From: Tessaracoccus oleiagri | GTDB taxonomy: Bacteria > Actinomycetota > Actinomycetes > Propionibacteriales > Propionibacteriaceae | Reading direction: 5' to 3' | Length of the DNA: 64,000 nt | Assembly: GCF_900103275.1 (NCBI RefSeq) | Contig: NZ_FNGP01000001.1 | Span: forward strand, 1 to 64,000 | In this document: in pieces, positions 44,348 to 52,988 of the stretch | Layout: each line of letters begins with the position of its first letter | How positions within the stretch are numbered: position 1 is the stretch's first letter | Program-made: the position numbers and the translations under genes | Notes under the pieces: generated by a model | Told to the model about the DNA's origin: nothing | Seen by the model: only the letters and a program-made list of their open reading frames with translations | The model's database searches: none

Positions 44348-44620
44348 ATGAGCGCGATGGCGGAGTCCTTCAACCGTTCCTCGTTCGGCCGATGGATCAA
44401 CAGTCCGTCGGGCCGGATCTTCCGCGCGACGGCGGGGGTGGGGTTCCTCGTCGCCGGTTTCGTTGCGCGACGACGGCCGGGCGGGAAGATGTCGTTGCTC
44501 TGGGGCCTGCTGCCGTTCACTGCGGGCGCGTTCGACGTCTGCTACGTCAGCGCGGCGTTGGGCGGACCGCTGCGCGGCCGTGAGTGCCGCGGCGACGGGG
44601 TGCGTGCTGGTAAACCCTAG
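44348..44620 (+). CDS. small membrane protein, DUF2892-like
   Basis: A 90-residue protein with two hydrophobic segments (about 22-38 and 47-65): SGRIFRATAGVGFLVAGF and LLWGLLPFTAGAFDVCYVSAALGGPLRGREC. The pattern P-F-T-A-G-F-D-V-C-x3-A-L-x-G-P resembles DUF2892 (YgaP C-terminal-like) proteins. The function is unknown. The ATG has TACGAT at leaderless spacing. The TAG stop shares CTAG with the stop of the convergent kinase gene. Confidence 0.62.
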   Translation: MSAMAESFNRSSFGRWINSPSGRIFRATAGVGFLVAGFVARRRPGGKMSLLWGLLPFTAGAFDVCYVSAALGGPLRGRECRGDGVRAGKP

Positions 44621-45501
44621 AGGATCGCGCGGCGGGGGACGGCCATCAGCGCCGTCGCCTCGGGGTCCTCTTCGTCGAGCGGGACGTCTTCCTCCACGGC
44701 GGGCGCCTCGAGCATCTTGACGAGCAGGGCGGCCGACGGGCGGGCCTCGGGGTCCTTGGCGAGGCAGCTGGAGATGAGCGACGCAAGGTCGGCCGGCGTG
44801 CCCTCGGGCAGCGGCGGCGGCGGGTCCTGCACGTGGGCGAGCGCGGTGGCGATGGGGGTGGCCCGGTCGAAGGGCTTCTCCCCCGTCAGCATCTCGTGCG
44901 CGAGGACGCCCAGGCCGTAGACGTCCGACGCGGGACCCAGCAGTTGGCCGAGCGCGTGCTCGGGGCTGAGGTAGTTGGCGGTGCCGAGCACCTGCCCCGT
45001 CAGCGTGTGCGAGTGGCCGCTAATGGAGCGGGCGATGCCGAAGTCGGTCAGCTTGGCGCCGGTCTCGGAGACCAAGACGTTGGCCGGCTTGATGTCGCGG
45101 TGGATGACGCCTGCCTCGTGGGCGACGGCGAGCGCGGACGCGAGCTCGTACAGCAGCGTCCGCACCTGGCCGACGGCGAGGGGGCCGCGGCTGAGCAAGT
45201 CAGCCAGTGTCAGGCCGTCGACCATCTCCATGACGAGATAGGACAGGCCCTCGAACTCGAGGAAGTCGTGGATCGTGACGATGTTCGGGTGCGTGAGTTG
45301 GGCGGCAAACCGCGCCTCGTCCTTGAACCGCTCGATCAGCGCCGCGTCCTCCTGGATGTGGAGGTGCATGATCTTCAGCGCGACGCGCCGCTGCAGCACG
45401 TCGTCGAGAGCTTCCCAAACCTGTCCCATGCCGCCGGACGCGACGTGACCGATCAGCCGATAGCGTTCCGAGAAAATGAACCCCGGCCTTAGTCGTTCCA
45501 C
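44617..45501 (-). CDS. soluble serine/threonine protein kinase
   Basis: A 294-residue PknB-type kinase without a membrane segment. It shows the glycine loop ASGGMGQVWEA, VALKIM, HRDIKPANVL, DFGIARS, the activation-loop end GTANYLSPEHALGQ and DVYGLGVLAHEML. After the kinase domain only a short acidic tail remains. The start is chosen at GTG 45501 because GGAGG (45507-45511) lies 5 nt upstream; an in-frame ATG at 45549 has no ribosome-binding site. It converges on the small membrane-protein gene with overlapping stop codons. Substrate and signal are unknown. Confidence 0.87.
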   Translation of the reverse strand: MERLRPGFIFSERYRLIGHVASGGMGQVWEALDDVLQRRVALKIMHLHIQEDAALIERFKDEARFAAQLTHPNIVTIHDFLEFEGLSYLVMEMVDGLTLADLLSRGPLAVGQVRTLLYELASALAVAHEAGVIHRDIKPANVLVSETGAKLTDFGIARSISGHSHTLTGQVLGTANYLSPEHALGQLLGPASDVYGLGVLAHEMLTGEKPFDRATPIATALAHVQDPPPPLPEGTPADLASLISSCLAKDPEARPSAALLVKMLEAPAVEEDVPLDEEDPEATALMAVPRRAIL

Positions 45502-45624
45502 CCAAACCTCCGACTCACCCACGGGAGGGGGGTGATCAGATGCAAGCATAACCCTTTTCTCGCGGGGTTTTTACCATGACATCTCGCGGCCCGGCAACAC
45601 GGGGCCACCCAAGTCGAGCAAACG

Positions 45625-47145
45625 CTACGCCACTAGGACATTCACAACGTGGTAGCCCTCCGCGCCGTCCGGGACGACGTCGCGGATCTCGGACGACTGC
45701 ACCGCTCCCTCCCCGTCGGTGGCGCGGGCGACGAGCCGGTGCTGCCCCCGCTCGGCGCGCCACGGGAGCACCCACTGGCGCCAGTAGTCGACGCCCACGT
45801 CGGGACCCAGCTCGGCCTCCTGCCAGGGGCCGTCGTCGACGCTCACCTCCACCTTGGCGATGCCGCGATGCGTGGCCCAGGCGACGCCCGCGATGTGGGT
45901 CTCCCCCGCCGCGGCGCTGGTCCGGGGCGTGTCGATGCGGCACGCGGTCTTCACCGGCCCGCGGGGCGACCAACCCCGGTCCGTCCAGTACGCCGTCGAC
46001 TTCGCGAAGGAGGTGACCTCCAGCCGGGTGAGCCATTTCGTCGCCCCCACGTAGCCGTACAGGCCGGGGGTGAGGAGCCGGGCGGGGGCCCCGTGGATCC
46101 GGGTGAGCGGCTCGCCATCCATGGCGACGGCGATCATCGCGTCCCTGCCGTCGAGCAGCACCTCCAGCGGCGTGCTGGCGCTGAACCCGTCGGGGGCGGA
46201 ACTGAGCACCATGTCGGCACCCTGCTGCGGGCCGGCGCGCCGCAGCAGCTCGTCGACACGGACCCCGAGCCAGCGGGTGGAGCCGCAGAGGTCGCCGCCG
46301 ACGGGGTTGGAGACGCAGGTCAGCGTGATGTCGCGCTCGATCATGGGCATGGCGAGCAACTCGTCGAAGGTGATGGAGTAGGGCCGGTCGACGAGCCCGT
46401 CGATCCGAAGCGTCCAGCCCGCGAGGTCGACGCGGGGGGCGGCGAGCGCGATGTCGATGCGGTAGAAGTCGGCGGTCGGGGTGCGCAGCGGCGAGATCCC
46501 CTGGAAGCGGCCCTCGAGGCCGGCCGGCAGGGGCGGGAGTTGCTCGTCGGGCACGGGCAGCCGCACCGCGTTCGAGGCGGTGCCGCCCAGGCCGGTGAGG
46601 GAGCGGTCGCCGAGCAGCGCCAGCGCTCCCCCGGCCGCCGCGAGCCCCGCCCCGCCGATCAGGAACCGGCGCCGGGCCTGAGGATTGGCGAGCCGGGCGA
46701 GGTCGTCCGCCCGGGAATCGCCGCCCAGCACCCAGCCGGGGAAGGCGAACAGCAGGCAGCGCCCCAGCACCGTCGCGACGAGCGCGGGGAGGACGTCGAG
46801 CGGGCCAGCTTCCGGGCGCGAGAGCGCGGCCGCGCCGGAGATGACCCCGAGCACCGCCACCAGTCCGATGGCGAGACTGCGTCGTCGGGGCGCCAGCCAA
46901 CCGGCGAGCGCCCCGAACAGCGCCACGAAGAGGATGACACCAGCGACCAGGACCGCCTTGTCGGCGGTGCCGAGGGTGCTCGTCGCCCATTCCTTGACCG
47001 GGGCGGGCGTGGCGTCGATGACCACCGCCCCGACGGCGACCACAGGGGACGCGGCGGGGTTCAGCAGGTGCGCCGCGGCGTGCCCCGCGGCCGCCCCGAC
47101 GAGGGCCGCGAGCACCCCCGACAGTGGCCACAGTGCGTTGCGCAT
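45625..47145 (-). CDS. membrane-anchored molybdopterin oxidoreductase, sulfite-oxidase family
   Basis: A 506-residue protein. The N-terminal 135 residues hold about four membrane segments. An internal twin-arginine-like hydrophobic stretch (RRRFLIGGAGLAAAGG, about 156-175) leads into the molybdopterin domain: GLEGRFQGISPLRTPTADFYRIDIAL, the molybdenum cysteine in ITLTCVSNPVGG near residue 277, GARLLTPGLYGY-like PARLLTPGLYGYVGATKWLTRLEV, and a C-terminal Mo-co dimerisation domain (AGVAWATHRGIAKVEVSVDDGPW). The active site faces outside. The electron acceptor and substrate are unknown. The ATG has CATGCT only 5 nt upstream. Confidence 0.87.
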   Translation of the reverse strand: MRNALWPLSGVLAALVGAAAGHAAAHLLNPAASPVVAVGAVVIDATPAPVKEWATSTLGTADKAVLVAGVILFVALFGALAGWLAPRRRSLAIGLVAVLGVISGAAALSRPEAGPLDVLPALVATVLGRCLLFAFPGWVLGGDSRADDLARLANPQARRRFLIGGAGLAAAGGALALLGDRSLTGLGGTASNAVRLPVPDEQLPPLPAGLEGRFQGISPLRTPTADFYRIDIALAAPRVDLAGWTLRIDGLVDRPYSITFDELLAMPMIERDITLTCVSNPVGGDLCGSTRWLGVRVDELLRRAGPQQGADMVLSSAPDGFSASTPLEVLLDGRDAMIAVAMDGEPLTRIHGAPARLLTPGLYGYVGATKWLTRLEVTSFAKSTAYWTDRGWSPRGPVKTACRIDTPRTSAAAGETHIAGVAWATHRGIAKVEVSVDDGPWQEAELGPDVGVDYWRQWVLPWRAERGQHRLVARATDGEGAVQSSEIRDVVPDGAEGYHVVNVLVA

Positions 47146-47212
47146 ACTCCAGCATGCGTCGCGGCGCGGCGATATTCCAGCGGCCGGCGCTCCCGTCGAC
47201 CCGGAGAAGGGA

Positions 47213-47665
47213 TCAGGAGGCGCGCACCTTGGCGACGGCCTTGGTCACCGTGCGGGGGCCGTCGATCCAGAGGCCGGGGCGGTGGGCTTCCCCGGGGAAC
47301 ACGACGGCGAACCAGCCGGGGCGCAGCGTCAGCGTGACGTCGGTGGCACCGCCGTGGAACGACACGTCGTCAGCCTCGTCGTAGTCGGTCGCCTCGTCGA
47401 GGGAGGCGACGGCCGCGACCTCGAGCCGCTCCTCGCCCTCGAGGACCGCGTGGATGTCGGCGAACACGCGGTGCGCCTCGAAGCGGACGTCGGCGGGGTT
47501 CCGGGTCTCGTGCTTCGAGAAACCGACGTGCCCGGCCCCGTCGGCGAGCTGGACGGGCTCTGCGGGCAGTGCCGATGCGTCCAGCGCGGCGAGCGTGTCG
47601 AGGGCCTCCGCGATCCCCGGGTGTCCTGCGTAGCGGTGGCGGTTGTCGATCGTGTCGTAGATCAT
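47213..47665 (-). CDS. YhcH/YjgK/YiaL family protein
   Basis: A 150-residue cupin-like beta protein of the YhcH/EbgC (DUF386) family: MIYDTIDNRHRYAGHPGIAEALDTL, RFEAHRVFADIHAVLEGEERLEV, ADDVSFHGG and WFAVVFPGEAHRPGLW. The conserved His/Glu residues (EAHRVFADIH, PGEAHRP) form the metal-binding site of the family. Members are linked to sialic acid or galactoside metabolism, possibly as anomerases. No obvious sugar operon surrounds it. GAGGAAGAG precedes the ATG. Confidence 0.88.
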   Translation of the reverse strand: MIYDTIDNRHRYAGHPGIAEALDTLAALDASALPAEPVQLADGAGHVGFSKHETRNPADVRFEAHRVFADIHAVLEGEERLEVAAVASLDEATDYDEADDVSFHGGATDVTLTLRPGWFAVVFPGEAHRPGLWIDGPRTVTKAVAKVRAS

Positions 47666-47753
47666 GGGCTCTTCCTCAGTGGTTCACCGGAAATCTAGCG
47701 ACGCCGGCTCCCGGGCGGCGAGTTTCGCGCAGCCCGGGCGATCGTTGTGGCCC

Positions 47754-48149
47754 TCAGCGGGCGGGCGACTCGAGCAGCGCCCGCAGCGCGAGGGCGTAGG
47801 CGTTCTCCGGGTCGCGGTCGCGAAACTCGCGGCCGTCGTCCAGCGTCACGACGTACCCGTCCTCCCGGCGCAGGCTGCGGAAGGCCGAGCCCAGCGCGTG
47901 GCGCAGCTGGCCCTCGTCGGGCAGCCAGACGGTGCGTTCCTGGGCGACGGAGTCGAGCGCCCATTCGGTGGTGCCGTTGAAGGCGAAGATGGTGCCGGTC
48001 TCGAGCCTGCGGACTTCGATCACCATGTCGGCGATGTGGAACACCTCGTCGACGAGCTCGGCGGAGGCGACCACGAACCGGTCCCCGGCCGTGGGCGTCC
48101 ACTGCAGGCCGGCGTCACGGAGGGCGAGGGCGAGCGACAGATCGAGCAT
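47754..48149 (-). CDS. conserved hypothetical protein, 131 aa
   Basis: A small soluble protein: MLDLSLALALRDAGLQWTP, GDRFVV, DMVIEVRRLETGTIFAFNGTTEWALDSV and ERTVWLPDEGQLRHALG. Proteins with this pattern are common in actinobacteria and are sometimes labelled pilus assembly CpaE, but I see no P-loop or receiver domain, so that label is not supported. The ATG has TACGCT 6 nt upstream on the minus strand (leaderless type), although GGAGG lies directly against the ATG. Confidence 0.68.
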   Translation of the reverse strand: MLDLSLALALRDAGLQWTPTAGDRFVVASAELVDEVFHIADMVIEVRRLETGTIFAFNGTTEWALDSVAQERTVWLPDEGQLRHALGSAFRSLRREDGYVVTLDDGREFRDRDPENAYALALRALLESPAR

Positions 48150-48155
48150 GCCTCC

Positions 48156-48161
48156 AGCGTA
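48156..48161 (-). promoter_or_regulatory. -10 box of a probable leaderless promoter (TACGCT)
   Basis: On the minus strand TACGCT is followed by 6 nt and the ATG at 48149. Confidence 0.45.
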
Positions 48162-48223
48162 TGCGCGGTCGCTGGGCCACGCCCTCGTGCAGCGGATTCG
48201 GCCGAGGTGACCGCTTGCCGAAA

Positions 48224-48229
48224 CATACT
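48224..48229 (+). promoter_or_regulatory. -10 box of a probable leaderless promoter (CATACT)
   Basis: CATACT is followed by 7 nt and the ATG at 48237. If the ATG at 48276 is used instead, this would be an ordinary promoter with a leader containing GAGGGG. Confidence 0.4.
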
Positions 48230-48236
48230 GTGGGGA

Positions 48237-50303
48237 ATGCGCTGCCTCGTTGCCGAGAGCGCGAGGGGTGAAGCGATGAGCCTGAAGAGCAGTACCCGCA
48301 CGATGCCGACGCAGAAGGCGTCCATAGGCCGACTGGTCCTCGGCAGTTCCCTCATGCTGTTCCTCGAGCTGGCGCTGATCCGCTGGCTGGGCTCGAACGT
48401 CGTGCACCTGTCCTACTTCTCGAACTTCGTGCTGCTGGGCTCGTTCCTCGGCATCGGCGCTGGGTTCCTCATCGCCCGCAAGCCCTGGTCCGTCATCCCC
48501 CTGACCCCCGTGCTGCTGGCGCTGCTCGTGTTCATGGTCTGGAGGTTCCCGGTCACGATCGACCGTGGCGGCTCGGGGGTCATCTACTTCACGTCGCTCG
48601 ACACGGCAGGACCGCCCGCCTGGTTGGCGCTCCCGGTGATCTTCCTGCTGGTGGCCGCCATCCTCGCCGGGCCGGCGGAGGTCGTCGGCCGCTGCTTCGC
48701 GGAGCTCGAGAACCTCAACGCCTACCGCTGGGACCTCATCGGATCGCTCACGGGGATCGCGGTGTTCACGGTGCTGTCGTTCTCTCGGGCGCCCTCGGTG
48801 GTGTGGGGGTTCCTCGTCGCCGTACCGCTCGTGGTGCTGGCCTGGGGGTGGCACCGGGTGGTGGCCGGGATCGCGGGCCTGGTCATCGTCGGCACCCTCC
48901 TGGCGGAGAGCCTGGCACCGGGGGTCTCGTGGTCGCCGTACTACAAGGTCGAGGGCTCGGAGGTAGGCCGGTCCGACGACGGGGGCCTGCTCTACCTGAT
49001 CTCCGTCAACGGCATCCCGCACCAGGTCATGGGGTCGGCCGACTTCAAGCTGACCGAGGCCGAGGACCTGTACCGCACCCCGTACGAGCGGATGACCGCA
49101 GAGGCGCCCGAGCACGTGCTGATCATCGGCGCCGGCTCCGGGTCCGACGTCGCCGTGGCACTTTCGAAGGGCGCCGCCAGCGTGGACGCGGTGGACATCG
49201 ACCCGCGGATCATGGAGATCGGCGCCGAGCTCCACCCGGACCAGCCGTACGCCGACCCGCGCGTGCGCCGGACGATCGACGACGGCCGCGCCTTCCTGGA
49301 GTCGACCGACAAGCAGTACGACCTCATCCTCTTCGCGCTGCCCGACTCCCTCGCGCTCGTGAGCGGCGCCTCCCAGATCCGGCTGGAGTCGTTCCTGTTC
49401 ACCGAGGAGGCACTGGCCTCCGCGCGGGCGAGGCTCACCGACGACGGCGTGTTCTCCATGTACAACTTCTACCGCGAGTCCTGGCTGATCGACCGGCTCG
49501 GCGGGATCGCGCAGAACGCGTTCGGGCACGCGCCCTGCGTCGACCTTCTGGGCGGCGCGCAGGCCGTCGTCACCATCGCGAAGGACCCGGCCCACCAGCG
49601 ATGCGCCTCCGACAACCACGTCCTGCCCGCGGACCGGATCGCGCCGCCCACCGACGACGCCCCTTTCCTCTACTACCGGGGCGACGGGATCCCCGCCGTC
49701 TACCTGTGGACGCTGGCGGGCATCATCCTGCTCTCGGCCATCACGGTCCGCAGCCTCGGTGGCCCGTTCCGCACGATGCGGCCCTACGCCGACCTGTTTC
49801 TGATGGGCGTGGCCTTCATGCTGCTCCAGACGCGCTACATCGCCACCTTCGCGCTCCTGTTCGGGACCACGTGGTTCGTCAACGCGCTCGTGTTCGGCGG
49901 CGTCTTGCTCGTCGTCCTGCTGGCGGTGGAGACCACCCGACGATGGCGCACCCCACCGATCCAGTGGCTGTTCGGCGGCATCGTTGCCTCACTCGTGCTG
50001 GCCTATCTGGTCAGCCCCGAGTGGCTGCTCTCGCTGCCGGGACCGCTGCGCGTCGTCGTGGCCATCGCGCTGGCGTTCGCGCCGATCTTCCTCGCCAACG
50101 TGGCCTTCGCGAAGCGCTTCGCGGCCGCGGACAACTCGCGGTCCGCCTTCGGGCTCAACCTCCTAGGGGCGCTCGTCGGCGGCTGCCTCGAGTACGCCGC
50201 CCTGCTGACGGGTTACGACAACCTCCTCCTCTTGGTGCTGGTCCTGTACCTGCTCGCCTTCGCGCTGGCGCCGCGCCGCAACGGGCACATCGTCGCGGCA
50301 TGA
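48237..50303 (+). CDS. membrane protein with spermidine-synthase-like methyltransferase-fold domain
   Basis: A 688-residue protein with hydrophobic helices at both ends (about 30-215 and 485-680). The central soluble domain (about 225-470) has the aminopropyltransferase/SAM-binding pattern HVLIIGAGSGSDVAVALSKGAASVDAVDIDPRIMEIG, then RRTIDDGRAFLE and YDLILFALPDS. Proteins of this build occur in many bacteria, but the substrate is not known and polyamine synthesis should not be assumed: the usual D-x-x-Q...E-x-x-Y-HE residues of true spermidine synthases are not evident. Start 48237 is favoured by CATACT at 7 nt; ATG 48276 with GAGGGG is the alternative. Confidence 0.78.
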   Translation: MRCLVAESARGEAMSLKSSTRTMPTQKASIGRLVLGSSLMLFLELALIRWLGSNVVHLSYFSNFVLLGSFLGIGAGFLIARKPWSVIPLTPVLLALLVFMVWRFPVTIDRGGSGVIYFTSLDTAGPPAWLALPVIFLLVAAILAGPAEVVGRCFAELENLNAYRWDLIGSLTGIAVFTVLSFSRAPSVVWGFLVAVPLVVLAWGWHRVVAGIAGLVIVGTLLAESLAPGVSWSPYYKVEGSEVGRSDDGGLLYLISVNGIPHQVMGSADFKLTEAEDLYRTPYERMTAEAPEHVLIIGAGSGSDVAVALSKGAASVDAVDIDPRIMEIGAELHPDQPYADPRVRRTIDDGRAFLESTDKQYDLILFALPDSLALVSGASQIRLESFLFTEEALASARARLTDDGVFSMYNFYRESWLIDRLGGIAQNAFGHAPCVDLLGGAQAVVTIAKDPAHQRCASDNHVLPADRIAPPTDDAPFLYYRGDGIPAVYLWTLAGIILLSAITVRSLGGPFRTMRPYADLFLMGVAFMLLQTRYIATFALLFGTTWFVNALVFGGVLLVVLLAVETTRRWRTPPIQWLFGGIVASLVLAYLVSPEWLLSLPGPLRVVVAIALAFAPIFLANVAFAKRFAAADNSRSAFGLNLLGALVGGCLEYAALLTGYDNLLLLVLVLYLLAFALAPRRNGHIVAA

Positions 50304-50325
50304 CGCGGGAACTCAGGCAGTTCGC

Positions 50326-51873
50326 CTACGACCCGGAGTCCTGGCCCGCAGCACTCCGCTCGTCGGTCCCCTCGCCGGCGAGGAGATGGCGAAGATCCTG
50401 CAGCGGTGCTTCCGCGGGACCGTGCACCACGGCGCCGTCTGGCGCGAACCGTGACCCGTGGCACGGGCATCCCCATTCGGACTGCGCGTGGTCCCACAGC
50501 ACGATGCAGCCGGCGTGCGTGCAGACCGCCGAGACGACCTGCAGCTCACCGTCCTCGCCACGATGCACCGCAAGCTGCTCGCCCCCGCTACGCACGACAG
50601 CCGCTTCCCCGGCCTTCAGCGCCCGTACGATGTCGTTGGCGTCGCGGTCGGTGCCGCTGCTGGTGCGGGCGGAGATGAGTGCGCTGTCGACCGGGGCGAG
50701 TGTTCGTCCGGGATCGAAGACCCAGCGGTAATCGTCGGACGTTCCTCCCCCGGCGATGAGGTCCCGGACGATGGCGGCGGCGACCCCGGCCGTGGTGAGT
50801 CCCCAACCCCCGAAACCAGTGGCGATGTAGAGGCCGTCGTCGAGGGCACCGATCAGCGGAACGCCGTCGGAGGTCGAGTCGTCCTGTGTGGTCCACCGGT
50901 ACTGGGCTGCCCCCACGTCGAAGTGCTCGCGCGCCCAGGCCTCGAGGTCGTCGTAGGGTTCGGCACCGGTGTTGGGGTCCTCGACGTACGCGGCGCCGCC
51001 CACCTGCAACATCGTTCCCTCCGGGCGCTCGATGGTCCGCAGGGAACGCATCGGGCGTTCGTACGAGATGAGGACGCCACCCGGCGCCGACGCACCGTCG
51101 CGCAGGGGCAGTGCGACGGCGAAGCCCTGGTGGCAGTAGAGCCGTTCCCACAACTCGTCCCCCGCGCCGGCGGTGGGAGTCAGGGCGGCGACCACGACGC
51201 TGTCGGACCGCACGCTCCCCTTCTCGCTGGTGACGGTCCAGCGGTCGTCGCGGCCGATGCTCTTCGCCCGGCTGGACTCGAAGATGCGCACGCCGCGGGC
51301 GGCGAGCGCATCGGCCAGCGGCACGAGCAGCCGTCGGGGATGCAGCTGTGCCTGGTCCGCGAACCGCACGGCACCCACCGTCGGGAACGGTACGGGGACG
51401 TCCGTGGTGAAGCTGGCCGGCAACCCCGCGTCGGCGGCCGCCTCGGCCTCGGCGCGGAGCGCGTCGACGCTGTCGGGGTCGGTGCCGTAGACGTAGGCGT
51501 CGCGGGCCTGCACCGCGTCGTCGACCCCGAGCTCCGAAGCGATCCGCTGGATGCGCCGCAAGGCTTCCTGGTTGGCCCGCCCGTACGCCCGGGCGACGTC
51601 GGCGCCCCGCTCCCGCGTGAGCCGCAGGTAGCGCATACCGTGCTGGGAGGTGAGTTTCGCCGTCGAGTGGCCGGTGACCGACGAGGCCACCCGACGCCGC
51701 TCGAGGACGGCCACCCGCTGCCCCGCCTCCGACAGTTCGAACGCGCACAGCAGTCCTGTGATGCCTCCCCCGACGATGCAGACGTCCACGTCGAGGTCCT
51801 CGGTGAGCTCGGGATGTGGCGTCGGGGCCACCGACTCCATCCAGTAGGAATTCCCAGCCGTCAACGGGCTCAT
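50326..51873 (-). CDS. FAD-dependent oxidoreductase with C-terminal Rieske domain
   Basis: A 515-residue protein. The N-terminal DAO-type FAD domain (about 28-385) starts with VDVCIVGGGITGLLCAFELSEAGQRVAVLERRRVASSVTGHSTAK and ends with GLYIATGFGGWGLTTAGVAAAI. The Rieske 2Fe-2S domain (about 425-500) has the ligands in CTHAGC and CPCHGSRF. This architecture matches the glycine/D-amino-acid oxidase-like plus Rieske proteins of actinobacteria and bacilli; the substrate is unknown. A GGAAGGGG site lies upstream of the ATG. Confidence 0.9.
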   Translation of the reverse strand: MSPLTAGNSYWMESVAPTPHPELTEDLDVDVCIVGGGITGLLCAFELSEAGQRVAVLERRRVASSVTGHSTAKLTSQHGMRYLRLTRERGADVARAYGRANQEALRRIQRIASELGVDDAVQARDAYVYGTDPDSVDALRAEAEAAADAGLPASFTTDVPVPFPTVGAVRFADQAQLHPRRLLVPLADALAARGVRIFESSRAKSIGRDDRWTVTSEKGSVRSDSVVVAALTPTAGAGDELWERLYCHQGFAVALPLRDGASAPGGVLISYERPMRSLRTIERPEGTMLQVGGAAYVEDPNTGAEPYDDLEAWAREHFDVGAAQYRWTTQDDSTSDGVPLIGALDDGLYIATGFGGWGLTTAGVAAAIVRDLIAGGGTSDDYRWVFDPGRTLAPVDSALISARTSSGTDRDANDIVRALKAGEAAVVRSGGEQLAVHRGEDGELQVVSAVCTHAGCIVLWDHAQSEWGCPCHGSRFAPDGAVVHGPAEAPLQDLRHLLAGEGTDERSAAGQDSGS

Positions 51874-52219
51874 GGCATACCCCTTCCTTCACGCCTTCGT
51901 GCGGGTGCATCAACGGTAGGCGATCCGCTCCAACCGCGGAGCGAAACCTCGTTCCCCGACCGCGGGGCCGATGCCGGGGCCGCGGTGAGCCACGTCTACT
52001 TAGGATGGAAGTCTGTCCGCCGTAGAGGCTGACGGTTGTCCCTCCGGTCCGGGTGCCGAGGCAGAAGGGAGTATCAACGGCCACGATCGGAGCGAGCACA
52101 AGACACGTCGGATGCGCGGCCTCGAGCCGCCCGCGGGTCCACGAGGCGACGTCGTCACGCCGCCCACAACCGTTCATACCGAACCGATGCAGCATCGGCT
52201 ACAGAAGGAGACAAGACAT
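51874..52219. other. divergent intergenic region
   Basis: This lies between the Rieske oxidoreductase (minus) and the PRC-barrel gene (plus). Apart from the two ribosome-binding sites I see GC-rich palindromic stretches (around 51960-51990) but no recognisable promoter pair or RNA gene. The open frame across 52036-52219 has biased Arg-rich composition and no ribosome-binding site. Confidence 0.4.
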
Positions 52220-52603
52220 ATGAGCACGGCCAACTGGGATCCCTGGAACTACCGCGAATCCGTGAACCGCGATCGAACCGCAACCGGTCTGGTGGGCTAC
52301 AAGGTCCACGCGACGGACGGCGACATCGGCAAGGTCGACGAGGCCAACGACGAGGTGGGCAGCGCCCAGATCGTCGTCGACACCGGCCCGTGGATCTTCG
52401 GCCGGAAGGTGATCCTCCCGGCGGGCGTCATCGACAGGATCGACGACGCCGACGAGAGCGTGTACGTCTCGGTCACCAAGGAGCAGATCAAGAACTCTCC
52501 GGAGTTCGACGACACAACGCGCAACGACCCGACATACCGGGACACCTTGGGCAGCTACTACGGCGACTACTACAACAGGGGCACAGACACCACCCTCCCC
52601 TGA
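52220..52603 (+). CDS. PRC-barrel domain protein
   Basis: A 127-residue soluble protein with one PRC-barrel: GLVGYKVHATDGDIGKVDEANDEVGSAQIVVDTGPWIFGRKVILPAGVIDRIDDADESVYVSVTKEQIKNSPEF, followed by a Tyr-rich tail (YYGDYYNRG). PRC-barrel proteins of this kind are often stress-induced in actinobacteria and their targets are unknown. AAGGAG lies 10 nt upstream of the ATG. A strong terminator follows. Confidence 0.87.
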   Translation: MSTANWDPWNYRESVNRDRTATGLVGYKVHATDGDIGKVDEANDEVGSAQIVVDTGPWIFGRKVILPAGVIDRIDDADESVYVSVTKEQIKNSPEFDDTTRNDPTYRDTLGSYYGDYYNRGTDTTLP

Positions 52604-52627
52604 GCCACCGCGTAGCGATATAGCACG

Positions 52628-52669
52628 AACCCCTGGCTGACCGGCATTTCTGCTGGTCGGCCAGGGGTT
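52628..52669 (+). terminator. terminator hairpin after the PRC-barrel gene
   Basis: AACCCCTGGC pairs with GCCAGGGGTT, and the stem continues inward through GACCGGCA/TGCTGGTC with one mismatch. The loop is 3-5 nt. Confidence 0.75.
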
Positions 52670-52806
52670 CCGATTTGTGCGCGAGAGAGGAGTTGAACCA
52701 CTCTGGAATAACCTCTGACTACTTGCTGAAGGGGGCCGATGCCCTTTTCTGCCCATGTTGTGCCCCCTGGCCACGGCTCGGAGCGTCGAAAGCACCTCAT
52801 CGGCCT

Positions 52807-52988
52807 GTGACGAAGGCATGGGTCCCAGCGACGGCGGCGGGGGTGTGGGGGCCCGGGGTTGTGGGCCTCATCGTCTTGGGCGTGTTTCTCCCAGCCCGCG
52901 TGGTCGCGGCCACATTTCCGCCCATGACACCGCTGATAATGCTTGCTGTGGGGTGGGGTCTGCTGCACGGATTGGTGACAGTTCCTAG
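52807..52988 (+). pseudogene. possible small membrane-protein gene cut by an IS3 end
   Basis: The plus-strand frame reads VTKAWVPATAAGVWGPGVVG, then LIVLGVFLPARVV and a second hydrophobic run MTPLIMLAVGWGLLHGLV, two likely membrane segments. From about 52985 the frame runs into sequence that is antisense to an IS3-type transposase, so the natural C-terminus is missing. There is no clear ribosome-binding site, so this may be a remnant. Confidence 0.35.

Noticed and set aside
47754-48149. Pilus assembly protein CpaE label
   Set aside because: The protein is too short and lacks the receiver and P-loop ATPase domains of CpaE.
52036-52623. Arg-rich plus-strand frame upstream of and across the PRC-barrel gene
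   Set aside because: It overlaps the PRC-barrel gene in another frame and has compositional bias only.
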